Source: Toxotes chatareus (Eukaryota > Chordata > Actinopteri > Toxotidae). Taken from it: a stretch of 64,000 nucleotides of DNA. The position numbers and the translations under genes are program-made. The notes under the pieces are model-generated. The model was not told the origin of the DNA, ran no database searches, and saw only the letters and a list, made by a program, of their open reading frames with translations. The stretch is taken from NCBI GenBank assembly GCA_016801885.1, contig CM028895.1, forward strand, positions 10,750,001-10,814,000, given 5' to 3'. Below, one piece after another: positions 58,501-61,361 of the stretch. Every line of letters starts with the position of its first letter. The first letter of the stretch is position 1.

Positions 58501-58529
58501 CACCTCGAGTTCCTCTTCACAGATAGCGG
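2049..58529 (+). CDS. nbas: NBAS, 28 internal exons (gene runs past both window edges)
   Basis: NBAS is the Sec39-family subunit of the NRZ complex (NBAS-RINT1-ZW10). On the ER this complex tethers COPI vesicles arriving from the Golgi and links them to the syntaxin-18/Sec20/Use1 SNAREs; it has also been tied to nonsense-mediated decay with UPF1. The sequence shows 28 exons whose joined frame has no stop (3,542 nt, 1,180 codons plus 2 nt). Recognisable stretches include EEYGEALSLAQAYNLDSDLV, KRSWVLHE, LLQYGLKGTDLEAL, FFKKFRSQNIVLSARNYA, ALECIYSCERVDQLSLCYDI and YNERLTDFTQAQVLQGL, all close to human NBAS as I remember it. Exons 1-17 correspond roughly to the Sec39 domain, exons 18-28 to the helical C-terminal half. 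The propeller-coding 5' exons and the 3' exons are outside the window. Every splice junction is GT-AG with matching phase. No paralogue competes for the assignment. Approximate human residues covered are 700-1880, estimated from memory. Confidence 0.96.
2175..2507 (+). other. NBAS intron 1
   Basis: The intron is 333 bases, with a purine-rich GA stretch after the donor (2195-2250) and a T/C-rich second half before the CACCCAG acceptor. Nothing else was seen. Confidence 0.9.
2508..2659 (+). CDS. nbas: NBAS window exon 2
   Basis: The exon begins SKIRKRSWVLHEC and ends REDGG plus two bases of an Arg codon (AG, completed by G in the next exon). It contains the strongly conserved VPENVDAAKELLQYGLKGTD segment, part of the start of the Sec39 region. 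Acceptor CACCCAG, donor GTAGAG, donor phase 2. Confidence 0.96.
2807..2944 (+). CDS. nbas: NBAS window exon 3
   Basis: The exon completes the split Arg and reads FIMPGDVDLDDLPYED, then a highly charged run (SDDEELEMKKERENWKRQ) before LLAKVDFT. This acidic/basic linker is the most variable part of this region between fish and mammals. Acceptor CTCCAG after a 147-base intron; donor GTACAC, phase 2. Confidence 0.94.
3776..3828. repeat. (AC)n microsatellite
   Basis: An uninterrupted AC dinucleotide array of about 53 bases lies in intron 3. Confidence 0.97.
3990..4014. repeat. (AC)n microsatellite, short
   Basis: A second AC array of about 25 bases lies 160 bases after the first in the same intron. 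Confidence 0.95.
6455..6545. repeat. degraded fish dispersed repeat (GCTAAC-rich)
   Basis: The stretch contains AGCATGCTAGCTG, TTGAGCTAAACGCTAACATC and GACATGCTCAG words typical of a dispersed repeat that I recognise from percomorph genomes. Boundaries are approximate and the copy is degraded. The name and class are not claimed. Confidence 0.45.
7757..7835 (+). CDS. nbas: NBAS window exon 4
   Basis: This short exon of 79 bases completes the Arg codon and reads LTLEQKELCRSRLKLLSYLD then RLATYE. It is very close to the mammalian LTLEQKELC segment. Acceptor GCTTAG, donor GTAACA, donor phase 0. Confidence 0.96.
7836..9776 (+). other. NBAS intron 4
   Basis: The intron is 1.9 kb. It holds a T-run at 8667-8684, imperfect CA stretches from 9253 to 9365, the long (CA)n array at 9421-9475, and a T/C-rich tract leading into the CTCCAG acceptor. 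No additional exon was seen. Confidence 0.85.
9421..9475. repeat. (CA)n microsatellite
   Basis: An uninterrupted CA array of about 55 bases is followed by interrupted CTCACA units to about 9495. Confidence 0.97.
9777..9881 (+). CDS. nbas: NBAS window exon 5
   Basis: The exon has 35 whole codons, from EILGGPHAAEQKYDAEFFKK to ARNYAR. The FFKKF-RSQNIVLSAR core is nearly invariant in vertebrate NBAS. Acceptor CTCCAG, donor GTAACA, phase 0 at both ends. Confidence 0.96.
9882..10422 (+). other. NBAS intron 5
   Basis: The intron is 541 bases, AT-rich, with a T-run at about 9998-10014. Nothing else was seen. Confidence 0.85.
10423..10559 (+). CDS. nbas: NBAS window exon 6
   Basis: The exon reads ESNVQALDILFTFHGADLL through FPETTSPHEYTILLPEA plus the bases TA, completed by T in exon 7 to give Tyr. 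Acceptor CTACAG, donor GTGAGA, donor phase 2. The donor is followed at once by CA-rich sequence. The alternative reading with an in-frame TAG at the exon end is removed by splicing. Confidence 0.95.
11393..11436. repeat. (CA)n microsatellite
   Basis: A pure CA array of about 44 bases. Open frames of His-Thr or Cys-Val repeats that cross it are artefacts of the dinucleotide. Confidence 0.97.
13614..13641 (-). other. G-quadruplex-forming tract (C-rich on + strand)
   Basis: On the - strand this tract reads as five successive G-runs of 3 to 7 bases separated by single A or C bases, a very strong intramolecular quadruplex pattern. It lies about 42 bases upstream of exon 7, inside the polypyrimidine tract of its acceptor, so the + strand RNA is C-rich and the template DNA strand is G-rich. 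Confidence 0.8.
13684..13770 (+). CDS. nbas: NBAS window exon 7
   Basis: The exon completes Tyr, then reads LDDGDELVLIPWDEQRHREM and DWCEAEEC plus AG of the next Arg. It corresponds to the mammalian segment with IIPWHEHKHR. Acceptor TTCCCAG at the end of a very long pyrimidine tract, donor GTAAAT, donor phase 2. Confidence 0.95.
13771..15032 (+). other. NBAS intron 7
   Basis: The intron is 1.26 kb. It holds a T-run at 14111-14132 and a T/C-rich tract at 14276-14345. No further exon or known repeat was recognised. Confidence 0.85.
15033..15186 (+). CDS. nbas: NBAS window exon 8
   Basis: The exon completes Arg, then reads AVLDQNLFDDDSFLYEEAPE, LLRFRTATPSIELLTDWYQS and ends DSCSRQ. The YEEAPELLRFR core aligns with mammalian YAAQPELLRFR. 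Acceptor CCTCAG, donor GTACGA, donor phase 0. Confidence 0.95.
17966..18175 (+). repeat. imperfect tandem repeat with GATTGG (inverted CCAAT) motifs
   Basis: GATTGG occurs at 17969, 18001, 18043, 18128 and 18170, spaced 32, 42, 85 and 42 bases. The first two units share GATTGGCT, AGCAT and AGGTGG words in the same order, so at least the first part is an imperfect tandem repeat. On the - strand each motif is a CCAATC box, the core bound by NF-Y. Function is not shown. Confidence 0.65.
18775..18960 (+). repeat. degraded percomorph dispersed repeat
   Basis: The stretch contains CTGAAAACTATTGGATGGAT then ACATGAAATCTTGTACAGAT and ATTTGTGGTTCAGCATGAAA. These are recognisable words of a common intronic repeat of spiny-rayed fish (the species-wide consensus is recalled, not searched). 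Ends are approximate. Confidence 0.55.
19150..19335 (+). CDS. nbas: NBAS window exon 9
   Basis: The exon has 62 whole codons, beginning VDCALSLVRLGKEREIPGLE and ending DKLRLLMKN. LVTMETLVYEA and LQQLSDIDKLRLLM match the mammalian Sec39-domain segment closely. Acceptor CATCAG, donor GTAAGT (ideal), phase 0 both ends. Confidence 0.97.
19336..21524 (+). other. NBAS intron 9
   Basis: The intron is 2.2 kb and AT-rich. It holds a short TG array near 19994-20008 and an A-run near 21390-21405. No exon or identifiable transposon was seen. Confidence 0.85.
21525..21698 (+). CDS. nbas: NBAS window exon 10
   Basis: The exon has 58 whole codons, beginning SSNERYVKDAFQWMVPFLHR and ending IVFQHSKPD. AFQWMVPFLHRCE and FQHSKPD are strongly conserved. 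Acceptor ATCACCAG, donor GTAAGT, phase 0 both ends. Confidence 0.97.
21699..22076 (+). other. NBAS intron 10
   Basis: This 378-base intron has CA-rich parts at 21783-21800 and 21925-21945, an A-rich run at 21981-22000, and a (CA)n array at 22029-22051 only 25 bases before the exon 11 acceptor. Confidence 0.9.
22029..22051. repeat. (CA)n microsatellite next to an acceptor
   Basis: A CA array of about 23 bases. It is followed by CTGACCTCTCCTCTCCTCAC, which includes the likely branch point and pyrimidine tract of exon 11. Confidence 0.95.
22077..22210 (+). CDS. nbas: NBAS window exon 11
   Basis: The exon begins CQQKIIGDPDQLMAVALECI and continues through SCERVDQLSLCYDILECLPQ to RGY plus GG. The GG is completed by G of exon 12. 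Acceptor CTCCAG, donor GTCAGA (weak at +3), donor phase 2. Nearly identical to mammalian NBAS. Confidence 0.96.
22211..24608 (+). other. NBAS intron 11
   Basis: The intron is 2.4 kb. It holds a T/C-rich stretch (22325-22475), T-runs near 23264-23278 and 24019-24033, a near-palindrome at 24325-24340, and TG-rich sequence before the acceptor. No coding exon was seen. Confidence 0.85.
24609..24671 (+). CDS. nbas: NBAS window exon 12
   Basis: At 63 bases this is the shortest exon of the set. It completes Gly and reads LETDITATLHDQVDKLEKHL plus AG. It aligns with mammalian TEATTKLHDMVDQLEQIL. Acceptor CCTACAG, donor GTACAG, donor phase 2. Confidence 0.93.
24672..26403 (+). other. NBAS intron 12
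   Basis: This 1.7-kb intron is rich in simple sequence: a TC tract (25205-25280), a GA-rich stretch (25295-25400), a long CA array (25535-25592), interrupted CA (25735-25775), CATA units (25989-26010) and a T-run near 26260-26270. Confidence 0.85.
25535..25592. repeat. (CA)n microsatellite
   Basis: The CA array is about 58 bases, the longest in the window. A 168-codon open frame crosses it but is not a gene. Confidence 0.97.
26404..26526 (+). CDS. nbas: NBAS window exon 13
   Basis: The exon completes Ser and reads VVEVLEKHGLQKPISYVKNS then EEEAHQLMVKLCRHTGR plus AA. The acceptor, TTCGTAATAG, has a poor pyrimidine tract. The donor GTACGC is also off consensus. The protein match (LLEKHGLEKPISFVKN in human) makes the exon sure despite the weak sites. 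Confidence 0.94.
26613..26715 (+). CDS. nbas: NBAS window exon 14
   Basis: This exon follows the shortest intron found (86 bases). It completes Lys, then reads NPPVSETVWRGLLQDLLDMQ and QNVYTCLKPETCHQ. Acceptor TGTCTAG, donor GTACTG, donor phase 0. PPVSE and LLQDML-MQQNVYTCL are conserved. Confidence 0.94.
26959..27036 (+). CDS. nbas: NBAS window exon 15
   Basis: The exon has 26 whole codons, VFVESLLCSSRVENVRLAGQ then LMHCSK. Acceptor CTGCAG, donor GTATAT, phase 0. It matches mammalian TESLLCSSRLENIHLAGQ closely. Confidence 0.95.
27165..27319 (+). CDS. nbas: NBAS window exon 16
   Basis: The exon reads VSQDIPVSLSFRGKGYTLKV, then ANSVELVLAAAREYFNSSTT and DPCMGLA plus AG. The VELVLAAAREYFNSST core is the conserved part; the first 15 residues are divergent. 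Acceptor TTCCAG, donor GTGAGA, donor phase 2. Confidence 0.95.
27335..27415 (+). mobile_element. 3' tail of an L2-like LINE (fragment)
   Basis: CTTGCACAATAAAAACTCTT is followed by repeated GAATCTT units (27388-27414). The pattern ACAATAAA plus short tandem units is the usual 3' end of CR1/L2-type LINEs and derived SINEs in fish. Only the tail is recognisable and the class is inferred from the tail alone. Confidence 0.5.
27870..27965. repeat. inverted repeat (hairpin), MITE-like
   Basis: Arms 27870-27891 and 27944-27965 are inverted copies matching at 20 of 22 positions (GTTATTCCATCCCAACTCAC against its partner GTGAGTTGGCATGGAATGAC), with a 52-base loop. This may be a short palindromic transposon. 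No target duplication was identified. Confidence 0.75.
28600..29045. repeat. probable dispersed fish repeat
   Basis: The stretch includes ATGATGGAGCTTTTAGTAGC, CCACAGGAGGTGGTGGAGAC and CTGTGCTGCCCCCAGGTGGC, words that I associate with a common percomorph interspersed repeat. No ORF or terminal repeat could be established. Boundaries are approximate. Confidence 0.4.
30795..31020 (+). repeat. degraded percomorph dispersed repeat (family of 40936-41560)
   Basis: It shares the order of words with the copies in intron 21: TATGCTTATTTGCTTTCTGG, ATATGAAGCTATGGATAGCA, TTTAGCTTAGCTTAGGATAA, then CCGGGCTAGCT. It is more degraded than those copies. Confidence 0.6.
31114..31226 (+). CDS. nbas: NBAS window exon 17
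   Basis: The exon completes Arg and reads ACLQLITDCPPAVKEELDLI, then SALSQLEDFNVNILPLQ plus G. It corresponds to the end of the Sec39 domain in my estimate. Acceptor TGTTAG, donor GTAGTG, donor phase 1. CLQLITD-PPA and EELDLI are conserved. Confidence 0.95.
31227..32963 (+). other. NBAS intron 17
   Basis: The intron is 1.7 kb. It holds a pyrimidine-rich stretch (31865-31990), an A-run (32152-32172) and a CA array (32323-32342). No further exon was seen. Confidence 0.85.
32964..33077 (+). CDS. nbas: NBAS window exon 18
   Basis: The exon completes Val (G|TG) and reads RLRSDRLSLIEECIAHCSTA, then YKQSTTLLNLASLLQVA plus G. Acceptor CTCCCAG, donor GTACCT, phases 1/1. YKQST-LL-LA-LL-VAG matches mammalian NBAS. 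Confidence 0.95.
33078..36521 (+). other. NBAS intron 18
   Basis: This 3.4-kb intron holds a CA-linked dispersed repeat (33425-33665), A-run 34749-34766, CA-rich 35850-35885 and T-run 36138-36153. The remainder is AT-rich without recognisable genes. Confidence 0.8.
33425..33665 (+). repeat. CA-headed dispersed repeat, copy A
   Basis: A (CA)n head (33425-33450) is followed by GTGGGGACACTCATTGACAT and AACCTTAACCAT-like CCCTAA-rich text, ending with TCCCCACTGGGAC and another CA tract. The word CTCATTGACATAATG (33487-33501) is identical in copy B at 44395-44409. The same layout in two introns identifies a dispersed family. Confidence 0.7.
36522..36635 (+). CDS. nbas: NBAS window exon 19
   Basis: The exon completes Gly (G|GA) and reads DDEATRKGQVLTLLAEQALQ then CLDFKASYIHCQDLMAA plus G. 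Acceptor TATCCAG, donor GTAGGT, phases 1/1. It aligns with mammalian EERRGQVLILLVEQALRFHD and HCQELMATG. Confidence 0.95.
36636..38605 (+). other. NBAS intron 19
   Basis: The intron is 2 kb with no recognised repeat beyond short A-runs (37378-37392, 37919-37928). A pyrimidine-rich acceptor region starts at about 38515. Nothing gene-like was seen. Confidence 0.85.
38606..38763 (+). CDS. nbas: NBAS window exon 20
   Basis: The exon completes Gly and reads YSPAWEVCSLLGQCEGYGNL, EARQELLAFSLTHCPPDNIH and ends GLLAASSDLQSQ. Acceptor CCTCCAG, donor GTTAGT, donor phase 0. ARQELLAFSLTHCPP is very close to the mammalian sequence. Confidence 0.96.
38764..39979 (+). other. NBAS intron 20
   Basis: The intron is 1.2 kb and AT-rich. 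Nothing recognisable was seen before the TTTCTGTCCTGCAG acceptor. Confidence 0.85.
39980..40063 (+). CDS. nbas: NBAS window exon 21
   Basis: The exon has 28 whole codons, VLYQAVNYQMEPVITESGRE then ADETDSVK. It starts in a conserved helix (ILYQRVNFQ in human) and runs into an acidic, poorly conserved linker. Acceptor CTGCAG, donor GTTTGT, phase 0. Confidence 0.92.
40096..40119. repeat. (TTTG)n microsatellite
   Basis: About six TTTG units lie shortly after the exon 21 donor. Confidence 0.9.
40936..41290 (+). repeat. percomorph dispersed repeat, forward arm of an inverted pair
   Basis: It begins GAGGAATAGTTTGACATTTT, continues AAATATGAAGCTCCAATCAG and TTAGCTTAGCTTAGCTTATC, then CAGCTAGCCTGGCTCTGTCC and TATATCTTGTTTGTTTAATC. 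I recognise this word order from a common interspersed repeat of spiny-rayed fish. A second copy in the opposite direction follows after about 35 bases. Confidence 0.75.
41325..41560 (-). repeat. percomorph dispersed repeat, reverse arm of an inverted pair
   Basis: On the - strand it reads TTATGTGCTTTCTGGTGTAG, ATGAAAAGATCGATAATACT, AAATATAAGGCTACAGCCCT, GGTAGCTTGGCTCTGTC and CACCTCTGAAGCTCACTAAA. It shares order and many words with the forward copy 35 bases upstream. Together they form a long imperfect palindrome within the NBAS transcript. Confidence 0.7.
42057..42233 (+). CDS. nbas: NBAS window exon 22
   Basis: The exon has 59 whole codons, beginning ACAPTVGSPVGKAGDLLHRT and ending SLNYLRPLH. 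The first 15 residues are variable linker. TTAKTMEVLTTTGLTTKAVL and AVSDHRWWKESL-YLRPL are conserved. Acceptor GCTGTAG, donor GTAAGA, phase 0. Confidence 0.94.
42234..42917 (+). other. NBAS intron 22
   Basis: This 684-base intron includes an L2-like 3' tail at about 42267-42345 and a TG/GGT-rich stretch at 42755-42800. Nothing else was seen. Confidence 0.8.
42267..42345 (+). mobile_element. L2-like LINE 3' tail (fragment)
   Basis: ATTTTCCACATTAGGGACAA is followed by TAAAGTGAACTAACTAAACC and a second GTGAACTAACTA unit. It resembles the 3' end of fish L2 elements, with short tandem units after AATAAAG. Only the tail is present. Confidence 0.45.
42918..43031 (+). CDS. nbas: NBAS window exon 23
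   Basis: The exon has 38 whole codons, from GHGTGATSQEGACENSNLER to ELIEDPYVDL. It matches the mammalian NEDLEKQGCHPFYESVISNP region (ERQGCSPFYQELIEDP here). Acceptor TCTTTAG, donor GTGAGT, phase 0. Confidence 0.94.
43032..44195 (+). other. NBAS intron 23
   Basis: The intron is 1.2 kb with a GA-rich stretch at 43785-43875. No exon or known repeat was recognised. The acceptor region is CTCTTCTCCATTTGTTCTTG then TAG. Confidence 0.85.
44196..44319 (+). CDS. nbas: NBAS window exon 24
   Basis: The exon reads SQDVYSSYKNMPQENFAEVL then LRTSKLAEAKTEGKTLFPAT and E plus G. FAEVLLRT-KLAEAK is conserved with mammals. Acceptor CTTGTAG, donor GTAAGC, donor phase 1 (GAG, then G|TT for Val). Confidence 0.95.
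44355..44640 (+). repeat. CA-headed dispersed repeat, copy B
   Basis: A short CA head is followed by TTTGTGAGGACGCTCATTGA, a run of CCCTAA/CCTAACC words (44418-44515), then AAAATGGCCTCACTCTGTGA and TGGTCCTCAAAAGGATAGAT. It shares CTCATTGACATAATG and the AGCCC-CTT-ACCTTAACCAT order with copy A in intron 18. Confidence 0.7.
45285..45620 (+). pseudogene. Tc1-like transposon remnant (3' part of transposase)
   Basis: Translation from 45362 gives PPQLPDLNPVEHLWDVVEQE, which carries the PDLNPxExLWD signature with the third acidic residue of the Tc1/mariner DDE triad. Upstream, a frame-shifted CAAACTGGTTTCATGAACAT matches the transposase segment with WFxEHD. The stretch ends with GCTCTGTGAGTGTA, the terminal inverted repeat type of this family. 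The 5' half, including the first catalytic residues and left end, is missing, so it is dead. Confidence 0.8.
46278..46385. other. CpG-dense patch in intron 24
   Basis: Thirteen CpG dinucleotides fall within about 108 bases, while neighbouring intron sequence is CpG-poor. Too short for a classical CpG island and without a recognised ORF. Possible regulatory element; function not shown. Confidence 0.5.
47681..48566. mobile_element. non-autonomous DNA transposon with perfect 14-bp TIRs
   Basis: Left end CTGTGTCCCAATTC (47681-47694) and right end GAATTGGGACACAG (48553-48566) are exact inverted copies. The inverted match extends outwards by ATGG (one base offset) and inwards through degraded ACTACGCACTAA/TTACTTACGCATTA words. 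The 886-base interior has no transposase frame. The ends resemble a widespread fish DNA-transposon family that I recall by sequence but cannot name with certainty. No target duplication was fixed. Confidence 0.7.
49182..49222. repeat. (TC)n tract before exon 25
   Basis: A TC dinucleotide tract with one TG interruption. It lies 22 bases from the exon 25 acceptor and doubles as its pyrimidine tract. Confidence 0.9.
49245..49321 (+). CDS. nbas: NBAS window exon 25
   Basis: The exon completes Val (G|TT) and reads LLQLANDAFPRDMMLALSYL then LALPQ. It matches mammalian VLLQLASEALPNDMTLALAY closely. Acceptor TTTCCAG, donor GTAGGT, donor phase 0. Confidence 0.95.
49322..50200 (+). other. NBAS intron 25
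   Basis: The intron is 879 bases with an (ACTG)n array of about five units at 49917-49938. No exon or known transposon was seen. Acceptor GTACACGTAG. Confidence 0.85.
50201..50338 (+). CDS. nbas: NBAS window exon 26
   Basis: The exon has 46 whole codons, VLDANRCFEKQCHSALSLQL, then AAYYYSLQIYSRLKPCFKDK and NHTLYQ. Almost the same as mammalian VLDANRCFEKQSPSALSLQL. Acceptor CACGTAG, donor GTTAGC, phase 0. Confidence 0.96.
50339..57943 (+). other. NBAS intron 26
   Basis: This 7.6-kb intron is the longest complete one in the window. It contains a dispersed repeat with TTTGGACTGTGGAAGAAAAC (52985-53240), a 204-codon open frame at 53451-54065 judged non-coding, short TG arrays (52270-52295, 55131-55148), and a CA array (56430-56450). 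The frame of NBAS is continuous from exon 26 to exon 27, so no missing exon is required. Confidence 0.8.
52985..53240. repeat. degraded dispersed fish repeat
   Basis: The words CTGCTTTTCACCCATTCTGC, TTAGCAGCAGTGGGTAGCCA and TTTGGACTGTGGAAGAAAAC, then CCCACACAAATACGCAGAGA, follow the order of a common fish interspersed repeat that I remember by these words. Boundaries and class are uncertain. Confidence 0.5.
57944..58167 (+). CDS. nbas: NBAS window exon 27
   Basis: At 224 bases this is the longest exon in the window. It begins ADPKELIRLVTQHVSAYSGW, continues LQKLISQLHVYNERLTDFTQ, AQVLQGLGRGVDVQRFSSDS and ends KKETILGLT plus GA. Acceptor TTCACAG, donor GTAAGG, donor phase 2. The reading GAGTAA at the end is an intron stop, not a gene end. 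Strong match to mammalian NBAS. Confidence 0.97.
58168..58418 (+). other. NBAS intron 27
   Basis: This 251-base AT-rich intron shows no repeat of note. Acceptor TGTTTAG. Confidence 0.9.
58419..58529 (+). CDS. nbas: NBAS window exon 28 (last one visible)
   Basis: The exon completes Glu (GA|G) and reads TLDDSVYRIALSLAKRYSIP then LWEVYMTHLEFLFTDS plus GG. It matches mammalian WEVFMTHLEFLFTDSG. Acceptor TGTTTAG. The donor GTACAC runs directly into a (CA)n array. Donor phase 2. The next exon, expected to continue with the ENRAQ-like segment, is beyond the window. Confidence 0.96.
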
Positions 58530-58531
58530 GT

Positions 58532-58564
<33 letters not shown>

Positions 58565-58565
58565 G
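58530..58565. repeat. (CA)n array overlapping the exon 28 donor
   Basis: The array starts at the fourth base of the intron (GGGTACACACACACACACAC) and continues with one AA interruption to about 58565. The splice donor and the microsatellite therefore share bases. Confidence 0.9.
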
Positions 58566-59403
58566 ACTCACAAATACAAACACCATCACATAAGCTCTCC
58601 CTTTTTTTTCATCTGATTTTACTCATCTGTGTTTGTTAGTTTGCATCACTTTTGTCATCTCAATCAGTTTGAAATATTTAGTCTGTCAATGTGCATTGGA
58701 AACGCTCCTAAAATGTATTTGTTTTGATAAAAAATCTATTACCGTGTCTGGTAAGTTTTGTTTATGCACACACCCTCGTCCCTCCCTCCTGTATTGAAAA
58801 TCCTGAAAAATGAAATTTGAGTAGCACCATTGCTTTTGAGTTATAACAAAACTCGCCTACATAAAAAGCGTACTTAGAACACCCTATGTTGTGAGGGTGT
58901 GTGTATGTGTAGAGAGAGAGGGGACGTGAGTGCATCAGAGTCTATTTCCATAATTTATTTGCTCTCTGACTTCATAGCTGTGGATCTGACTAGCTCTGCA
59001 TCTTTCCTTGTTTTAAAAGAATGCCTTTTCAGCAGAGTGGAGATGTGTGTGAGTGTGCCTGTGTTTGCACGCACACGTATGTGGATCTGTGATAAATATC
59101 CCCCTGTCGCATTCTGATATAAGGAAATGGTTTATGGGCTTCACTTAACGATAAATTACAACCCAGGCCTTCCTAAAACACTACCACACTTGCTGTGTGT
59201 ATGATTTTCCATCAAAATCTCAAGATCATGACAAATGCATGAAGAATATCCATACTATAATCTTGACTAGAAGCATCTGCAGTATGCGTATTGATTTGAA
59301 GCATGGATGGACGCAGGGACTGATATAAATAGGGCAGACAGGGGAAAACTTAAAGAAAAAACTGCATATAGACAGAAGGACGGGTGCAAGATGGAGTTTA
59401 GGC

Positions 59404-59429
59404 TTTTATTGGTCCCTGCAGGGAAACTG
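59404..59429 (-). mobile_element. possible L2-like 3' tail fragment
   Basis: On the - strand it reads TTTCCCTGCAGGGACCAATA then AAA, the usual end of fish L2-type elements. It is only about 26 bases, so the call is weak. Confidence 0.3.
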
Positions 59430-59759
59430 TTAGCACACCTGGTATATACCAAGGAACTTATGCTAATAACATGGTCAGAGGGTGACAAATAAAAAAATGC
59501 ATAAATGTATTGCAGGTTAAATGAATAGAGAGAGCTGCTGAGCTATCACGGTTAAGTGTTACAAACAGGATGGAGAGAAAAGGTCATTAGGTAGAGAAAT
59601 ACCTCCAGAATCAGTGTGTTCGGGAGGGAGGACCAGATAGATGGAGGAAGAAGAGATGGATGATAGAGCCAGAGTGTCCCTGAGACAGTCCTATTACCAC
59701 AGAATAAACTCTTTAGAGGAATCAATGCACTGCTAAACACTGCCATTGTCAGCTGTTCT

Positions 59760-59785
59760 GTGTGTGTGTGTGTGTGTGTGTGTGT
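59760..59785. repeat. (GT)n microsatellite
   Basis: A pure GT array of about 26 bases in intron 28. Confidence 0.95.
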
Positions 59786-60923
59786 ATCTTTGTAGATGTA
59801 TTCTGCAGCCAATTTTATTGACATTATAATGACGGCCATTAAACCATTTAAATGACTTGTCCAAAACAGAAAGGTGCTGCCGTGCTCTCAGAAGTCACCT
59901 GCCAAATCACTTGTAGCTTGTGCCTGTTTTCTTTGAGCTTTTAATGCGGTACACTTAGCTCAACCAAACCATCCATACTCATATTTTGTATATTTAGTTT
60001 GGCTTTACCTGTTCCAAACTTATTCAGTAACACGTCGTCTGAAAACCAAGTTTGGCATTACCTCGTTTTTGTCATGCAAGATTAAATACTGGCAAACATC
60101 ATCACTGACAACATCACTAATACCAGTTTGTCTTACTGGGTTAGTTGTCGATTTGTTTCGGTTGAATGAATGAACCTTGGATTACTTCAGGTGGCGCACA
60201 CGCGGATAATGTGTTCCACATCAGTTGACAGGTAATCCACAAAAACATCAGGTTTGACATTTCAGACAACACCCAATCTCATTTCAGTTCCTATCTGCTG
60301 CCAGCAGTTGCTGACCACTTGTGCTGCTTTCTTCCTCAAATCACTCTTCGCCCATGATGAGAATTAAATTGTGGCACCTTCCCTTCTGATTCATCCGCAA
60401 GATGTGTTTTGCTTTGAGCCTAATGAGGAATCATCAGAGACAGAGAGGACGCCTTTGAATTCTCTACCTGCTCTCTCCAGTTGCACATCTGGTGACCTCA
60501 TCTGGCAAATTCAACTGTGAATTACATCTATCAGGCATTGGCAATGTTACACACTGTACAGTCCTAACTGTGTGGCTCCTAAGGTGCCGAAATGATATAA
60601 GTGTATAGTCTGTAACACTGCCAGTTGATTAGAACTTTTCAGCTCCTAGACGATAATATCCTGGATCAATAGGAAGTACCTTAAGACGGCCAATTTTTCT
60701 CTGTCTGTGATTCCTGCACTGCCAGAATCCATTGCAGTGCCTCCTCTGTGAAGACACAGAGAGAATAGTGAATTGCCATCATCACTCTCTCTGTTGCTTC
60801 AGTTTCACCTTAGTGGTTTTATTTCTTAATAGTTTTTGTTAGGTTAATGTTTAGGTCAGAGTGTTTCTTTCTTTTGAGGACCCAGAAGCAGACCACAGGC
60901 TGATGGCAGAGAAAAAAAGTAAA

Positions 60924-60929
60924 TTTAAT
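60924..60929 (-). terminator. polyadenylation signal in LTR (ATTAAA)
   Basis: ATTAAA on the - strand lies about 88 bases before the LTR end and is followed by a T-rich stretch. It would mark the R/U5 boundary region. Confidence 0.45.
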
Positions 60930-61191
60930 AGGGGTAACACAAAGCGAGTCCAAAAACTTTGAGGACTGATAGGAGTGGAGGCAGAATGGCGTGGCAGGCA
61001 GTTTACTGGCTGGAGGAGCGATCCTGAGCACTGGGGAGTTTCACACTGAAAGAGAACAGCAGAGAGCAGAAGTCACTTTACTGAGCACAAGGTTAGTTCA
61101 CTAGAAACTCTTAAGAACAGTCTGCTTGACGGCGAGAGAGTTACCACTGAAGGTAGGACAATCCAGCGTCGAAGTGAAGCCCTGCTCCGGC

Positions 61192-61198
61192 TTAAAAG
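61192..61198 (-). promoter_or_regulatory. TATA-like box in LTR
   Basis: TTTTAAG on the - strand followed by GC-rich sequence (CCGGAGCAGGG) about 155 bases into the LTR. Position fits a U3 core promoter. Since this is the 3' LTR, any transcription from it would run towards the exon 28 side, antisense to NBAS. Confidence 0.45.
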
Positions 61199-61348
61199 GA
61201 GTGATCACCGGAAATGAGGTGCAGGTGTGTCAGCCTCCAGTCAGCAGGAAAACACGCCTCTTTACTCAAACAGGAGGGAACCTCCCACAGGAGGCAGAGG
61301 GAAAAAACACAAGCACACAAACATTCCAACCCGCATATACATAACAGT

Positions 61349-61361
61349 ACCCCCCCCTCTA
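61349..61361 (-). other. polypurine tract overlapping the pol stop codon
   Basis: On the - strand TAGAGGGGGGG is followed by TAC and then the LTR start TGTTATG. The TAG at 61361-61359 is the pol stop, so coding end and plus-strand primer overlap. The three bases between tract and LTR are slightly unusual. Confidence 0.65.

Larger units (their letters stand above)
58566..60836 (+). other. NBAS intron 28, 5' part before the retrotransposon
   Basis: The stretch holds a GT array at 59760-59785, an L2-like tail on the - strand (59404-59429), and a non-repetitive stretch at 60160-60560 with no recognisable product. No coding exon was recognised. Confidence 0.75.
60837..61346 (-). repeat. 3' LTR of the Ty3/Gypsy element
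   Basis: On the - strand it starts TGTTATGTATATGCGGGTTG at 61346 and ends CCTAACA at 60837, giving 510 bases with 5-bp terminal inverted repeats TGTTA/TAACA and the standard TG...CA ends. Inside are a TATA-like TTTTAAG (61192-61198) and an ATTAAA polyadenylation signal (60924-60929). The paired 5' LTR is outside the window, so the ends rest on motif logic. Confidence 0.75.
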
